The notes under the pieces are model-generated. The model had not been told where the DNA came from and searched no databases. It worked only from the letters and a program-made list of their open reading frames with translations. A DNA stretch of 64,000 nucleotides from an uncultured bacterium (GTDB lineage: Bacteria > Bacillota > Bacilli > Lactobacillales > Lactobacillaceae), in NCBI GenBank assembly GCA_905214545.1, contig CAJMMO010000002.1:248001-312000 (forward strand). Direction: 5' to 3'. Positions within the stretch are counted from its first letter, which is position 1. Every line of letters starts with the position of its first letter. The position numbers were made by a program, and so were the translations under genes. Shown here piece by piece: positions 17,481 through 26,929 of this stretch.

Positions 17481-19317
17481 CCCATTCGTCACCATCCTCA
17501 ACCATTGGCTCATAAGGAAGCGAAATGTAGAAAGTTGAGCCCTTGCCTTCTGCACTGTCGGCCCAGATGCGGCCGTGGTGTGCTTCCACAATCTCCTTGG
17601 AAATCGCCAGCCCTAAGCCGGTGCCGCCTTGGGCGCGCGAGCGCGCCTTGTCGACCCGGTAGAAGCGGTCGAAAATCTTTGTCAGGTCCTGGCGCGGAAT
17701 GCCCAGGCCCTGGTCGGAGATCGAAATAATCATCTTATTGTTAGACTGCCACAGGCGGGCGGTAATGACCCCGCCGTCCGGCGAGTACTTGATCGCGTTG
17801 TTCATGATGTTGTCGATGACCTGCATCATCTTGTCGGGGTCGACTTCGGCCCACAGGTCTTGGCTGGTGAACTCGCGCTTGATCGAGTACTTTTTAGCCT
17901 TTTTATCCTTATTAGTCTTAATCATCATGTCAAAGCGGTTCAAGATGTGGTTGAAAAAGTCGTTGAAGTTGATCCACTCCAGCTCCATCTTGGCCGTGCC
18001 GCGGTCCATCCGCGACAGGCTCAGCAGGTCGTTGATCATCCTGATCATCCGCTCTGTTTCTTTTTGCGTGACGTCTAAGAAGTGCGGCGCAATCTCCGGG
18101 TCCTTCCAGGCGCCCTCGTTCAAGGCCTCGATGTAGGCCCGCAGGCTCGTCAGCGGCGTGCGCAGCTCATGGGAGACGTTGGAAACGAACTGCTTTTGCT
18201 CGTTTTCGTTCTTCTGCTGCTCGGTGACGTCGTGCAGGACACAGATGGCGCCCGACACAAAGCCCGTGACTCTTTGAATCAGGGAAAAAGTGGCGTGCAG
18301 GATTAATTCGTCGTCTTCGCCCTCATTCACCGTCAGGATCGTCTCCTGCTGCTGGCTCATGAGGTCCTGCAGGGAGATGTCGGCGAGCTTTAAGAGCTTG
18401 GTGATCGGCTGGCCGATGGCCTCTTTTTCCGTCTTGTTTAAAAAGTCCAGGGCGGTCTGGTTGATGATCGTGACGTTGCCGTGCCGGTCGGTGGCGATGA
18501 CGCCGTCGGTCATGTGCGTCAGGATGCTGTCCAGCCGGCGCCGCTCGCTTTCGGTGGCCTCCTGGGTCTGCTCAATTTTGACAGACAGGTTGTTGAAGGC
18601 GCTGGCCAGCTGGCCCAGCTCGTCGTCGGAATAGACGTGGACGCGGCCGGAGTAGTCCCCGTTAGAGATCTTGACGGCCTGCTGGCGCATTTCTTCGATC
18701 GGGTGCGTGATGGCCCGGGAAATAAGCAGCGACAAAATCGCGCTTAAGACCGCGGACGCCAAGGCCGCCGACAAGAACATGACCGACACGTTGCGGATGT
18801 TGTCAAACACGTTCTGCATGCTGGCGCGCACGATGATGGCGCCGACGACCGCGCCCGTGCCGTTGTTGGCCATGACGGGCGTGATCTGGACCATGAAGGT
18901 CGCCCCGTGGTCGTTGACGATCCGCGACATCTGCCGCCCGCTTGAGGTCACCCTTTTGACGTCGGCGTTCGTCGACCGGCGGCCGATGTTGTTTTGGTCA
19001 TTCAGGTTGGAGACGGCCCGGATGGTGTCCTTGTTGTCGATGACTTCGATGTCGCTGATGTTGCTGTTGCTGTAGTCGGTCACGATCTGGTTGAGCTGGC
19101 GGTCGGCGTTGCTTTTGTTAGAGGCCAGCTGGTGGGCGATCTGGTTGTTGACCAGGGCCGGGATCTGGATCGAGGTCTGGAACGAGTTGATCGAACTTTG
19201 TTCCAGCTGCCGCGTGAAATAGGCCCCGATAATTTCAATCGTGGCCAGCAGCAGCAAGATCATTGTCAAAGCAATTTTCGTGTTAATTGATTTAAAAAAA
19301 CGTCTGATGTGATTCAT
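17470..19317 (-). CDS. walK: Sensor histidine kinase WalK
   Basis: A 615-aa essential cell-wall sensor. Membrane helix 1 is about 15-34, an extracytoplasmic PAS-like loop to about 175, helix 2 about 178-200, HAMP about 200-255, PAS about 262-370, HisKA with phosphoacceptor His383 (VSHELRT), then the ATPase domain with the N box (DNIMNNAIKYS), DQGLGIP and GGTGLGLAI. It controls wall hydrolase genes with WalR. It follows walR by 43 bases. Confidence 0.97.
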   Translation of the reverse strand: MNHIRRFFKSINTKIALTMILLLLATIEIIGAYFTRQLEQSSINSFQTSIQIPALVNNQIAHQLASNKSNADRQLNQIVTDYSNSNISDIEVIDNKDTIRAVSNLNDQNNIGRRSTNADVKRVTSSGRQMSRIVNDHGATFMVQITPVMANNGTGAVVGAIIVRASMQNVFDNIRNVSVMFLSAALASAVLSAILSLLISRAITHPIEEMRQQAVKISNGDYSGRVHVYSDDELGQLASAFNNLSVKIEQTQEATESERRRLDSILTHMTDGVIATDRHGNVTIINQTALDFLNKTEKEAIGQPITKLLKLADISLQDLMSQQQETILTVNEGEDDELILHATFSLIQRVTGFVSGAICVLHDVTEQQKNENEQKQFVSNVSHELRTPLTSLRAYIEALNEGAWKDPEIAPHFLDVTQKETERMIRMINDLLSLSRMDRGTAKMELEWINFNDFFNHILNRFDMMIKTNKDKKAKKYSIKREFTSQDLWAEVDPDKMMQVIDNIMNNAIKYSPDGGVITARLWQSNNKMIISISDQGLGIPRQDLTKIFDRFYRVDKARSRAQGGTGLGLAISKEIVEAHHGRIWADSAEGKGSTFYISLPYEPMVEDGDEWDEV

Positions 19318-19360
19318 GACAATACAAAGAAAGCCACTTTCTCAAGCAGCTTAAAAAAGG

Positions 19361-20068
19361 TTATTTACTTTCCGGCTGCTTGACGTAGTAGCCGACACCG
19401 CGCCGCGTCATCAGCAGGCTCGGCTTGCTGGGGTTGTCCTCGATTTTTTCGCGCAGGCGGCGGACGGTCACGTCGACGGTCCGGACGTCGCCGAAGTAGT
19501 CATAGCCCCAGACGGTCTGCAGCAGGTGTTCGCGCGTCATGACTTGGCCGATGTGCTGGGCCAGGTAGTGGAGCAGTTCAAACTCCCGGTGGGTCAGCTC
19601 GATCTTGCTGCCGTGTTTTTCGACCATGTAGGCGTCAGGCATGATCACCAGGTTGCCGATCGTGATGTTCTTGCTGGCGCTGTCATCTTGCGCCTGCTCG
19701 TTCAAGTTGCTCCGGCGCAGGTTGGCCTTCACACGGGCGACGAGCTCACGGTTGGAAAAAGGTTTGGTGACGTAGTCATCGGCCCCCATCTCCAGCCCCA
19801 AGACCTTGTCGATTTCAGTGTCCTTGGCGGTCACCATGATAATCGGGAAGTCGTGGTCCTTGCGAACTTCGCGGGCTACTTCCAGCCCGTCTTTTTTTGG
19901 CAGCATTAAATCCAGGATCATCAGATCCGGTTGGTATTCTTCAACTTTTGCGATGGCCTCTTCGCCGTCGTAGGCAGTGTCGACGTCAAAGCCTTCTTTG
20001 TTCAGGTTAAACTTGATGATGTCGGAAATTGGTTTTTCATCATCAACGACTAAAATCTTTTGCGGCAT
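19361..20068 (-). CDS. walR: Response regulator WalR
   Basis: A 235-aa OmpR-class regulator. The receiver domain has the acidic pocket DD (9-10) and phosphoacceptor Asp53 (LILDLMLP), with the switch Lys in YVTKPF. The C-terminal winged helix ends VRRLREKIE and RGVGYYV. ATG 20068 is chosen because AAAGGAGG lies 7 bases upstream; the ATG at 20074 is too close. It heads the operon walR-walK-yycH-yycI-walJ-htrA. Confidence 0.97.
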   Translation of the reverse strand: MPQKILVVDDEKPISDIIKFNLNKEGFDVDTAYDGEEAIAKVEEYQPDLMILDLMLPKKDGLEVAREVRKDHDFPIIMVTAKDTEIDKVLGLEMGADDYVTKPFSNRELVARVKANLRRSNLNEQAQDDSASKNITIGNLVIMPDAYMVEKHGSKIELTHREFELLHYLAQHIGQVMTREHLLQTVWGYDYFGDVRTVDVTVRRLREKIEDNPSKPSLLMTRRGVGYYVKQPESK

Positions 20069-20092
20069 GTACATGCCTCCTTTTGTACTACT

Positions 20093-20120
20093 ATTATACT
20101 TAAATTAAGGTCCATCACAA
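20093..20120 (-). promoter_or_regulatory. Promoter of the wal operon
   Basis: On the minus strand TTGTGA (20115-20120), a 16-base spacer and a perfect TATAAT (20093-20098), about 25 bases before the walR start. Confidence 0.6.
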
Positions 20121-20148
20121 AAAAACTGTATTTTTTTGCAAAAAGGTG

Positions 20149-20176
20149 TTGCAATCTCGAAAAATGATGGCATAAT
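20149..20176 (+). promoter_or_regulatory. Promoter of tRNA-Lys
   Basis: TTGCAA (20149-20154), a 16-base spacer and CATAAT (20171-20176), about 30 bases upstream of the tRNA. Confidence 0.5.
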
Positions 20177-20207
20177 AATATTTGTTGGTTGACGAAGGAA
20201 ACCACAT

Positions 20208-20280
20208 GGATGGTTAGCTCAGCTGGCAGAGCAACGGACTCTTAATCCGTGGGTCGAGGGTTCGATCCCCTCACCATCCA
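20208..20280 (+). tRNA. tRNA-Lys (CUU anticodon)
   Basis: A complete 73-base cloverleaf. The acceptor GGATGGT/ACCATCC, D arm GCTC/GAGC, anticodon stem ACGGA/TCCGT with loop CTCTTAA (anticodon CTT) and T arm GAGGG-TTCGATC-CCCTC are all present. The discriminator is A and CCA is not encoded. Confidence 0.97.
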
Positions 20281-20287
20281 TAAGCCA

Positions 20288-20318
20288 GAAGAAGCACGCA
20301 AGCGCGTGCTTCTTTTTT
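20288..20318 (+). terminator. Terminator after tRNA-Lys
   Basis: GAAGCACGC, loop AAGC, GCGTGCTTC and six T residues, starting 10 bases after the tRNA. Confidence 0.88.
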
Positions 20319-20425
20319 GTCTCTAGATTTTTAAATTTTTCTTTAGCCAGGACTTCTGATTTTTGCAGGCACCCTTTTTTGAGTAAAATATAAATATAGT
20401 AAGAATAATAAAGAAAGGGAAAGCA

Positions 20426-21079
20426 ATGGCTAATAAAAAAAGACATTATCAAAGACGGCACTCACGCGGCAACGCCCTGCGCAGACTTTCAATCGGCCTT
20501 ATGTCAGCAATCGCCGGGGGCACTGCCGTGCTCTACGAAGTTGAAAAAAAGGCAGCAAAGCGCGTTAAGCGCGGGGCTGGCGCAGGCAGCAAGAAGATGC
20601 GCGTAGTCCTGCAGGATGATGACGGCCACACTGTTTTGACCAACGTCTTCCGCGGCAACGTCGGCCAGACCATCCCTTTGCACTTAGACTTGCCGACCGA
20701 CTGGGAAATTGCGGCCGGCCAAGTAGTGCCTGACACCTATACTTTCCACAAGGAAGGCAACAGCGACCTGCTCGTCAAGGTCCAGCACCTGGTGACCAGC
20801 GGCACTGAGAACAAGACCATCCACAGAACGATCACGCTGATCAAGCCGGACGGCACGACTGCAACCGAGCTGCAGTCCGTCACCTTCGAGCGCAACATCT
20901 ACACCAACCACGCGCGCGAAAAGACGACCTACGGCCGCTGGGACGCTTCCGCTAAGGAGCTGCCTGCCTTTACTGCGCCAGCCCTTGCCGGCTACCAACC
21001 GGACAAGAAGGTCGCTGCAGTCGACGTGACGCCGGACAGCAACGATTTAGACGAAACAATTAAATACTTAGCAGACTAA
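20426..21079 (+). CDS. Small Mub_B2-like domain protein with N-terminal hydrophobic segment
   Basis: A 217-aa protein. The N-terminus is very basic (HYQRRHSRG), then RRLSIGLMSAIAGGTAVLYE resembles a worn YSIRK signal without a clear cleavage site. Residues about 58-130 form one beta-rich unit. Residues about 130-215 form a Mub_B2-like unit (HRTITLIKPDGTT, TTYGRWDAS, ELPAFTAPALAGY). It has no LPXTG or C-terminal membrane segment, so it is either secreted or held by the N-terminal segment. It stands alone, 30 kb from the large Mub proteins. Confidence 0.75.
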   Translation: MANKKRHYQRRHSRGNALRRLSIGLMSAIAGGTAVLYEVEKKAAKRVKRGAGAGSKKMRVVLQDDDGHTVLTNVFRGNVGQTIPLHLDLPTDWEIAAGQVVPDTYTFHKEGNSDLLVKVQHLVTSGTENKTIHRTITLIKPDGTTATELQSVTFERNIYTNHAREKTTYGRWDASAKELPAFTAPALAGYQPDKKVAAVDVTPDSNDLDETIKYLAD

Positions 21080-21192
21080 GACTGCGCTCTGGCTTTTTTG
21101 CCGGGGCTTTTTTTATAGTTTCCTATTGAAAAAAAGTGTGATAAAGTTTTAAATTAAAATTAAATAAGTAAATTATGGGAGGCTTTCAAAAA

Positions 21193-21897
21193 ATGATGTG
21201 GATCTTTTTGATCATAATCGCGATCGTGATTGTGGTCTACGCCATTCAAAACCACAACGCAAAGAAGAAGAAGGCAGCCAAGCGTGCTAACGTGACGCGT
21301 TCAGAGGACGTGGTAACGATTATCGCCAAGCTGGAAAGCAAGGACGGCAGCCACGTGCTGAGCATGGGCAACAAGGGCCAGCTCTTCTATAACCAATACG
21401 AGGACGGCAAGAAGGAAATCCCTGGCGGCAGCCAGAACTTCACGATTTACCTGGCCGCAAACAACCACGTGACCCTGCTGACGATGCTGGCCGACGGCAG
21501 CCAAGACTTTGGCGAAGTTGACCCGGCAGCTGCCAAGCAGTTTTTGGCTGTCTTCAAAGAAGTCGGCGGCCACTACACCAAGAAGTGCCACTACATCGAG
21601 CTGAACGAAGACGACATCAACGACTTGAAGCTCGAAAGCAAGGACATCCCGGGCCACTTCTACTTCTACATTGAAGAAGTTGCGCCGGGCCAAAACCGGA
21701 TCTTCTTCTCACCAGACAAGAACTCGACTGCCTACAAGCTGGTTGACTTGGTGCCAATCAACGACGACGGCTCCAGCAAGCAGCACCGGATCAACATGAC
21801 CCTGCAGGACGAAAAAGGCCAGACCTTCTCCGTTTACACCGCGCTGCCGCAAGACGAGATCGAGGACATCAAGAGCAACTACTTAGAAAAGAAATAA
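21193..21897 (+). CDS. Hypothetical membrane-anchored protein
   Basis: A 234-aa protein with one N-terminal membrane helix (WIFLIIIAIVIVVYAI, residues 3-18), a Lys-rich stop-transfer (AKKKKAAKRA) and a soluble domain of about 190 residues. The positive cluster after the helix suggests a cytoplasmic soluble domain. ATG 21193 is chosen because GGGAGG lies 10 bases before it; an earlier in-frame ATG at 21175 overlaps that site. I do not recognise the family. It is followed by a good terminator. Confidence 0.7.
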   Translation: MMWIFLIIIAIVIVVYAIQNHNAKKKKAAKRANVTRSEDVVTIIAKLESKDGSHVLSMGNKGQLFYNQYEDGKKEIPGGSQNFTIYLAANNHVTLLTMLADGSQDFGEVDPAAAKQFLAVFKEVGGHYTKKCHYIELNEDDINDLKLESKDIPGHFYFYIEEVAPGQNRIFFSPDKNSTAYKLVDLVPINDDGSSKQHRINMTLQDEKGQTFSVYTALPQDEIEDIKSNYLEKK

Positions 21898-21914
21898 AAG
21901 CCGAACTATTATCT

Positions 21915-21944
21915 AGCCCATTCTGCGGAATGGGCTATTTTTTT
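21915..21944 (+). terminator. Terminator after the 21193 gene
   Basis: AGCCCATTC, loop TGC, GGAATGGGCT, then T-rich tail. Confidence 0.85.
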
Positions 21945-22035
21945 GTGCCTTTTTTCAAGATAAGCTTTATTTTTTGAAAAAATACTCCTAAACTAGAAAC
22001 AATTATTTTTGATGTTTGAGTTAAAGGAGGAGCAA

Positions 22036-23346
22036 GTGAGTTTTTTAGACAGAACTTTTCAGTTAAAAAAGAATCAGACTAATGTCAAAACAGAGCTGAC
22101 CGCGGCCGTGACCACCTTTGTCAGCCTGTCCTACATTTTGTTCGTCAACCCTAACATCCTGCACGCCGCCGGCATCGACAAGGGCGCGGCCTTCACCGTC
22201 ACCGCCCTGGCCACCGCCATCGGCTGCTTCATCATGGGGCTCGTCGCCAACTACCCGATTGCCTTGGCACCGACCTTGGGCTCTGGTGCCTTTTTCGCCT
22301 ACAACGTCTGCGTCGGCATGCACGTCAACTGGGCAACTGCGCTGGCAGCCGTCCTCATCGCGTCTGTTTTATTCATCATCATTACCGTTTTAAAATTAAG
22401 AGAAAAAGTGGTCGATGCCATCCCGCAAGATCTGAAATATGCGATTGCGGCAGGGATCGGCCTTTTTATTGCCTTCATCGGCCTGCAAAACGGCACATTA
22501 ATCGTGAACAGCCCGTCGTCGCTTGTCACCTTAGGCAAGTTCAACAACCCCGACGTCTGGATCACCCTGTTTGGACTTATCCTGACGGCGATTTTAATGG
22601 CCAAAAAGGTGCCGGGCTCGATCTTCATCGGGATGGTCATTACGGCCATCTTCGGCATTGCGATCGGCCGCATCCCGCTGCCTAAAAGCGTTGTGGCGGC
22701 CCCGCCCAGCATTGCGCCGACCTTTGGCAAGGCCCTTTTTCATTTGAAAGATATCAACACAATGCAGCTGTGGATGGTCGTTTTGACCTTCCTGCTGGTG
22801 ACCTTTTTTGACACCGCGGGCACGCTGATCGGCATGACCCAGCAGGCCGGGATTGTGGACAAAGACGGCCGCATCCCCCGCATCGGCAAGGCCTTCTTGG
22901 CCGACTCAACCGCCATGGTCGAAGGCGCCTTGCTGGGGACCGCGCCGCTGGGGACGTCGGTTGAATCCTCTGCCGGCATCGCCATGGGCGGCCGCACCGG
23001 CTTGACCGCGATCTTCATCGGGATCTTCTTTTTAATTGCGCTGGTCTTCAGCCAGCTGCTGGCGGTGGTGCCGACCACGGTCACCGCGCCGGCTTTAATC
23101 ATCGTGGGCGTGCTCATGGCCAGCAACTTGGCCAAGATCAAGTGGAGCGACTTTCCGACTGCCCTGCCTGCCTTTTTGACGGTGGTGGGGATGCCGCTGA
23201 CCTACTCGATCTCTGATGGCTTGGCGCTGGGCATGATCGCCTACCCGCTGACGATGCTGGCGGCCAAGCGCTATGACAAGGTCACCCCGGTGATGTATGT
23301 CTTGTTAGTCGTCTTCGTCATCTTCTTTTTAATTACCAATCTCTAA
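22036..23346 (+). CDS. NCS2 family purine permease (AzgA/PbuG type)
   Basis: A 436-aa polytopic permease of the guanine/hypoxanthine group. Signatures include TELTAAVTTFVSLSYILFVNP, a GLFIAFIGLQNGTLIVNS stretch and VTFFDTAGTLIGM. The start is GTG 22036, with AAAGGAGG 5 bases before it; the ATG at 22009 has no site. No purine riboswitch is visible in the short leader. Confidence 0.9.
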   Translation: MSFLDRTFQLKKNQTNVKTELTAAVTTFVSLSYILFVNPNILHAAGIDKGAAFTVTALATAIGCFIMGLVANYPIALAPTLGSGAFFAYNVCVGMHVNWATALAAVLIASVLFIIITVLKLREKVVDAIPQDLKYAIAAGIGLFIAFIGLQNGTLIVNSPSSLVTLGKFNNPDVWITLFGLILTAILMAKKVPGSIFIGMVITAIFGIAIGRIPLPKSVVAAPPSIAPTFGKALFHLKDINTMQLWMVVLTFLLVTFFDTAGTLIGMTQQAGIVDKDGRIPRIGKAFLADSTAMVEGALLGTAPLGTSVESSAGIAMGGRTGLTAIFIGIFFLIALVFSQLLAVVPTTVTAPALIIVGVLMASNLAKIKWSDFPTALPAFLTVVGMPLTYSISDGLALGMIAYPLTMLAAKRYDKVTPVMYVLLVVFVIFFLITNL

Positions 23347-23351
23347 ACAAC

Positions 23352-23388
23352 AAAAAAAGCCCCCAAGCAGCTGCTTGGGGGCTTTTTT
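23352..23388. terminator. Bidirectional terminator
   Basis: AAGCCCCCAAGCAG and CTGCTTGGGGGCTT with A and T runs on either side, between converging genes. Confidence 0.9.
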
Positions 23389-23390
23389 GT

Positions 23391-24548
23391 TTACTTCAGG
23401 TAGGCTTTTGCGACGTCTTTCAAACTTTTGATGTAGCCGTAGTAGGTCTGCAGGCTGACCCACTCGTTGATGGCGTGCGCGGTCTTGTTGCCGGGGCCGA
23501 ACACAGCCATGCTGAAGTGGTCGTTGCCTTTGACGAGTTCGGAGGCATCAGTGCCGAAGGCGACGCCTTGAACTGCGATCTTTTTACCCAAGTCCTTTTC
23601 GGCAACTTGGTGCAAGGTCTTGATAAAAGGCGTGTCGGGTGAAGTGACGACCGGGATCTTATCGCCTAAGACGGTCAAAGACAGTTTAGCGCCATCTTCC
23701 TTGTTGACCTTGGCGATCATGGCCTTGATGTTCTTCCAGATCTCGTCGTTGGTAACTTCCGGGATCGTTCTGACCTTGGCAAAAAGCTCGGCGTAGTCGG
23801 CTACGGCGTTCAGCTGGCCGCCGCCATCGATTTTAGTCACAACCGGGACTGTCTTGCCCAGGTATTGGTTGGCGACGTCCTTGATGGAAGCGTAGTAGTC
23901 TTTTTGCAGGTTGTAGTAGTGGATCAGCGGAGCGATGGCGTCAAAGCCCAGCTGCGGCATGGAGCTGTGGGCCGTTTTGCCTTGCGAAGATACCTTGTAG
24001 GTAATGGAGCCCTTGTGGGCAAAGTCGATCTGGGAGTCGGACGGTTCGCCGATGATGATCGCGTCGATGTCCTTGACCAGGTCCTTTTTGACCAGGGTCT
24101 GGGCGCCTTGCATGTGGTTTTGCTGCGAGGTTTCCTCGGCGACGGTGGCTAAGAATTCCAGGGTGCCGTTCAGTTCAACTTTGGCGTCAGCAAGCTGGAT
24201 GAAGGCTAAGACTTCAGCAGCCAGGCCGGCCTTCATGTCGGTCGTGCCGCGGCCGTAAAGCTTGTCGCCGTCGACAAAGCCCTTAAGCGGATCGTGTTCC
24301 CACTTGTCGAGCTCGCCCAAGGCGACGGTGTCTTGGTGGCCTTCAAAAGCCAAGGTCGGGCCGTTGCCGTTGCCAATCTTGGCGATCAAATCGTGGCGGC
24401 CAGGCTCAACTTCGACGCGCTCGGTCTTGATCTTGTGGGCCGCAAAAGTCTTTTCCAGAAATTCCGTAACCTTGTCTTCATGGCCGCCGGCAGAATCAAT
24501 GGCCAGCAGCTGTTTTAAGAATGAAAGCTCTTCTTGTTTATCCATCAT
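23391..24548 (-). CDS. M20 peptidase, ArgE/DapE-like deacylase
   Basis: A 385-aa metallopeptidase-family deacylase. Zinc-ligand motifs are FEGHQDTV (about residue 69), GRGTTDMKAG (about 101), the catalytic TVAEETSQ (about 136) and the C-terminal GPGNKTAHAINEWV. The dimerisation lid lies at about 180-290. It is annotated in lactobacilli as succinyl-diaminopimelate desuccinylase, but substrate is uncertain. The Dcu-type transporter gene lies 15 bases upstream, so they form one operon. Confidence 0.87.
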   Translation of the reverse strand: MMDKQEELSFLKQLLAIDSAGGHEDKVTEFLEKTFAAHKIKTERVEVEPGRHDLIAKIGNGNGPTLAFEGHQDTVALGELDKWEHDPLKGFVDGDKLYGRGTTDMKAGLAAEVLAFIQLADAKVELNGTLEFLATVAEETSQQNHMQGAQTLVKKDLVKDIDAIIIGEPSDSQIDFAHKGSITYKVSSQGKTAHSSMPQLGFDAIAPLIHYYNLQKDYYASIKDVANQYLGKTVPVVTKIDGGGQLNAVADYAELFAKVRTIPEVTNDEIWKNIKAMIAKVNKEDGAKLSLTVLGDKIPVVTSPDTPFIKTLHQVAEKDLGKKIAVQGVAFGTDASELVKGNDHFSMAVFGPGNKTAHAINEWVSLQTYYGYIKSLKDVAKAYLK

Positions 24549-24563
24549 GAAAACCTCTTTTTA

Positions 24564-25865
24564 CTAAACATGCATCATTAAAATCCCGACTAAGTAAGAA
24601 GTGATTAAGGCAATGAGGCCTGGCACCAGGAAGGTGTAGCGCTTGGTTGAACCGGTAGGGTCAATTTCTTCGCCGAACAAAATGGTTGGGATCGCCGGAA
24701 TGCCGAAGTTGAAGTTGACGGCTTGGACGATCGCTGCCATAAACAGCGGCTGGATGCCCAAGCTCAGGGCAACCGGGAAGATAATTGAGGAAGTGGCGGC
24801 CTGCGAAATGCAGAGCATGGACACCAGCATGACGACGGGGATGATGACCCAGCTGGCGTGCGTCAGCAAATTGCCGACCACGGACTTGATCAGCTTGACG
24901 TTTTGCGGGTTGGTGAACAGCGTGCCGCCTAACCAGCCCGGGCCCATGACGACTAAGGCCGCGCCAAAGGCGGACTTGGTGATCTTAGCCGAGAAGACCT
25001 TGTGGTAGTCGATGTGCGTGAAGGCCAGGTTGATGGCCGCCGAAGCGAACATGAACATGATGACGATGTCGTCCATCAGCAACCGGACCGGCTTGCCGTG
25101 CACCATAAAGGTCGGGCCCAGCTGCGGGAAGATGCCCAACAGCAGGATGGCTAAAATGCCCAGCAGGAAGACGACCACGGACCACTTAGTCTTTTTTGAA
25201 AAGTCCTTGCTCGTCTTGTCGGCAATCTTTTTGGCTTGGCCCTTGGAGTTTTTGATAAACTCGGCGTCGCTGCCGCCCTTAAACGGCCACACGGTCATGA
25301 CCAAGCTCAAAACCAGGATGCTGATGAGGGCCGTCGGCAAGACGATGCCCAGGTAGCGGTGCATCGAAACGCCGTGGCTGCCCAGCAGTGAAATGATGAA
25401 GGCCGTCGAAGCGGCAGCCGGGCTGCAGAGCAGCGCGAACTGCGCGGCGTGGACGGTGGCCACCAGCGGCCGGGCCGGCCTGATCTTGGCCTCCAAGGCA
25501 GTTTCGGAGATGACCGGTTCCAGCGACAAGGTGATGTTGCTGGTGCCGATGCCGAACACGAAGACGAAGATGATCAGCGGGGCCAGGAAGGTGACCAGGC
25601 GCGGCCAGCGTCTGATGACCTTTTCGGCCAGGTAGACCAAGTAATCCAGCCCGCCGGTGACTTCCAAAACACCGCCGGCGACGGCGATAGACAAGATGAT
25701 CAAGACGGCGTTTACTGCGATCTGGCCTGGTTGCACGTGGAAGAAGAAGGCCATGATCAGGACGCCCAAGATCGACATCACGGTCGCGCCCAGCGCCCGG
25801 CCGATGTTCAGGCCCCATACGATCAGCAAAACCATGATGATCAGTTCTGCTAAAAACTTAAGCAC
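24564..25865 (-). CDS. Dcu-type anaerobic C4-dicarboxylate transporter
   Basis: A 433-aa polytopic protein with the DcuA/DcuB pattern: GVLEVTGGLDYLVYLAEKVIRR, GTSNITLSLEPVI and CSPAAASTAFIISLLG. The family exchanges fumarate, malate, aspartate and succinate. Its pairing with an M20 deacylase rather than fumarate enzymes leaves open a role in amino acid derivative uptake. The upstream 200 bases hold no gene. Confidence 0.88.
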   Translation of the reverse strand: MLKFLAELIIMVLLIVWGLNIGRALGATVMSILGVLIMAFFFHVQPGQIAVNAVLIILSIAVAGGVLEVTGGLDYLVYLAEKVIRRWPRLVTFLAPLIIFVFVFGIGTSNITLSLEPVISETALEAKIRPARPLVATVHAAQFALLCSPAAASTAFIISLLGSHGVSMHRYLGIVLPTALISILVLSLVMTVWPFKGGSDAEFIKNSKGQAKKIADKTSKDFSKKTKWSVVVFLLGILAILLLGIFPQLGPTFMVHGKPVRLLMDDIVIMFMFASAAINLAFTHIDYHKVFSAKITKSAFGAALVVMGPGWLGGTLFTNPQNVKLIKSVVGNLLTHASWVIIPVVMLVSMLCISQAATSSIIFPVALSLGIQPLFMAAIVQAVNFNFGIPAIPTILFGEEIDPTGSTKRYTFLVPGLIALITSYLVGILMMHV

Positions 25866-26068
25866 TTAAATCACTCCTCACGCTTTTTTATTCGCCTCAA
25901 CAATAACACCAAATGTGAATTTGTAAACTATTTTATTAATTCTATATTAAAATAGCGTGGTGTGAGAAATGTTCTAATTGCGGCCTTTTGGCAAAAATAT
26001 ATGGATGTTAGTTTTAATTATTTAAAGAACATTAAAATCGATGTTCGTCTTTTCACTAGTTTTTAAAC

Positions 26069-26104
26069 AAAAAAAGATCCCCGGTTAAGCCGAGGATTTT
26101 TTTA
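26069..26104 (-). terminator. Terminator after exoA
   Basis: On the minus strand ATCCTCGG, TTAAC loop, CCGGGGAT and a T run, overlapping the exoA stop. Confidence 0.8.
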
Positions 26105-26929
26105 TAAATTTATTTGCAAGAAGAGCGGACAGTGGTCGCGCCGCTCGCCGCTGTCGATCATGTCGGATTCCGCCACCTTGTCTGCTAAACGGTTTGAAAC
26201 CAGGTAGTAGTCGATGCGCCAGCCCGAGTTGTTGGCCTTGGCGCTGCGGACCCGCTGGGCCCACCAGGAGTACTTGCCTTCCACTTGCCCGTGGACCTTG
26301 CGGAAGGTGTCGGTAAAGCCGGCATCAAGCAGCTCGCCGAAGTCGCGGCGTTCTTCGTCGGTAAAGCCGGCGGAATGGTGGTTATTGGCTGGGTGCGCCA
26401 GGTCGATTTCCTGGTAGGCGCAGTTGAAGTCGCCGCTGACGATCACGGGCTTTTGCTCATCAAGCTTTTTGAGGTAGGCGATGAAGGCCCGGTCCCACTT
26501 CTGCCGGTCGGCCAGCCGTTTCAGCTCGTTGCCGGAGTTCGGCGTGTAGACCTGGACGACAAAGTAGTCGGCAAACTCCAGGCAGATGATCCGCCCTTCT
26601 TCGTCCATCGGCTCCGGCGCCCCGATCTTCGGGTAGCTGGCCTTTGGCGTTAAGCCTTTTTTAAAAAGAAACATCGTGCCGGCATAGCCCTTGCGCGCCG
26701 GTTCTTCTGATGAGCGCCAGACGTAGTCGTAGTCCGGGAAGCGCTCAGCCAGAATTTCCCGGTGCTTTTTGGTGGGGCCGCTGGCCCGCAGCTTGGTCTC
26801 CTGAATGGCCAAGACGTCGGGATTCTTAGCAGCGATCGTGTCCAGCACCGCCTGGGTCTGCTTGGCCCGGGCCGAGTCGCTGGTCAGGGCCGCGTTCAGT
26901 GAATCGATATTCCAAGAAATAAACAGCAT
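26102..26929 (-). CDS. exoA: Exodeoxyribonuclease III / AP endonuclease
   Basis: A 275-aa EEP-fold repair nuclease that cuts DNA at abasic sites. Motifs: FISWNIDSLNA at the start, AIQETKLR, VVQVYTPNSG, VSGDFNCAYQEIDL, SWWAQRVRSAKANNSGWRIDYYL and the final RRDHCPL. The start at 26929 overlaps the TAA of the upstream HAD gene (TAATG), so the pair is coupled. Confidence 0.95.
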   Translation of the reverse strand: MLFISWNIDSLNAALTSDSARAKQTQAVLDTIAAKNPDVLAIQETKLRASGPTKKHREILAERFPDYDYVWRSSEEPARKGYAGTMFLFKKGLTPKASYPKIGAPEPMDEEGRIICLEFADYFVVQVYTPNSGNELKRLADRQKWDRAFIAYLKKLDEQKPVIVSGDFNCAYQEIDLAHPANNHHSAGFTDEERRDFGELLDAGFTDTFRKVHGQVEGKYSWWAQRVRSAKANNSGWRIDYYLVSNRLADKVAESDMIDSGERRDHCPLFLQINL

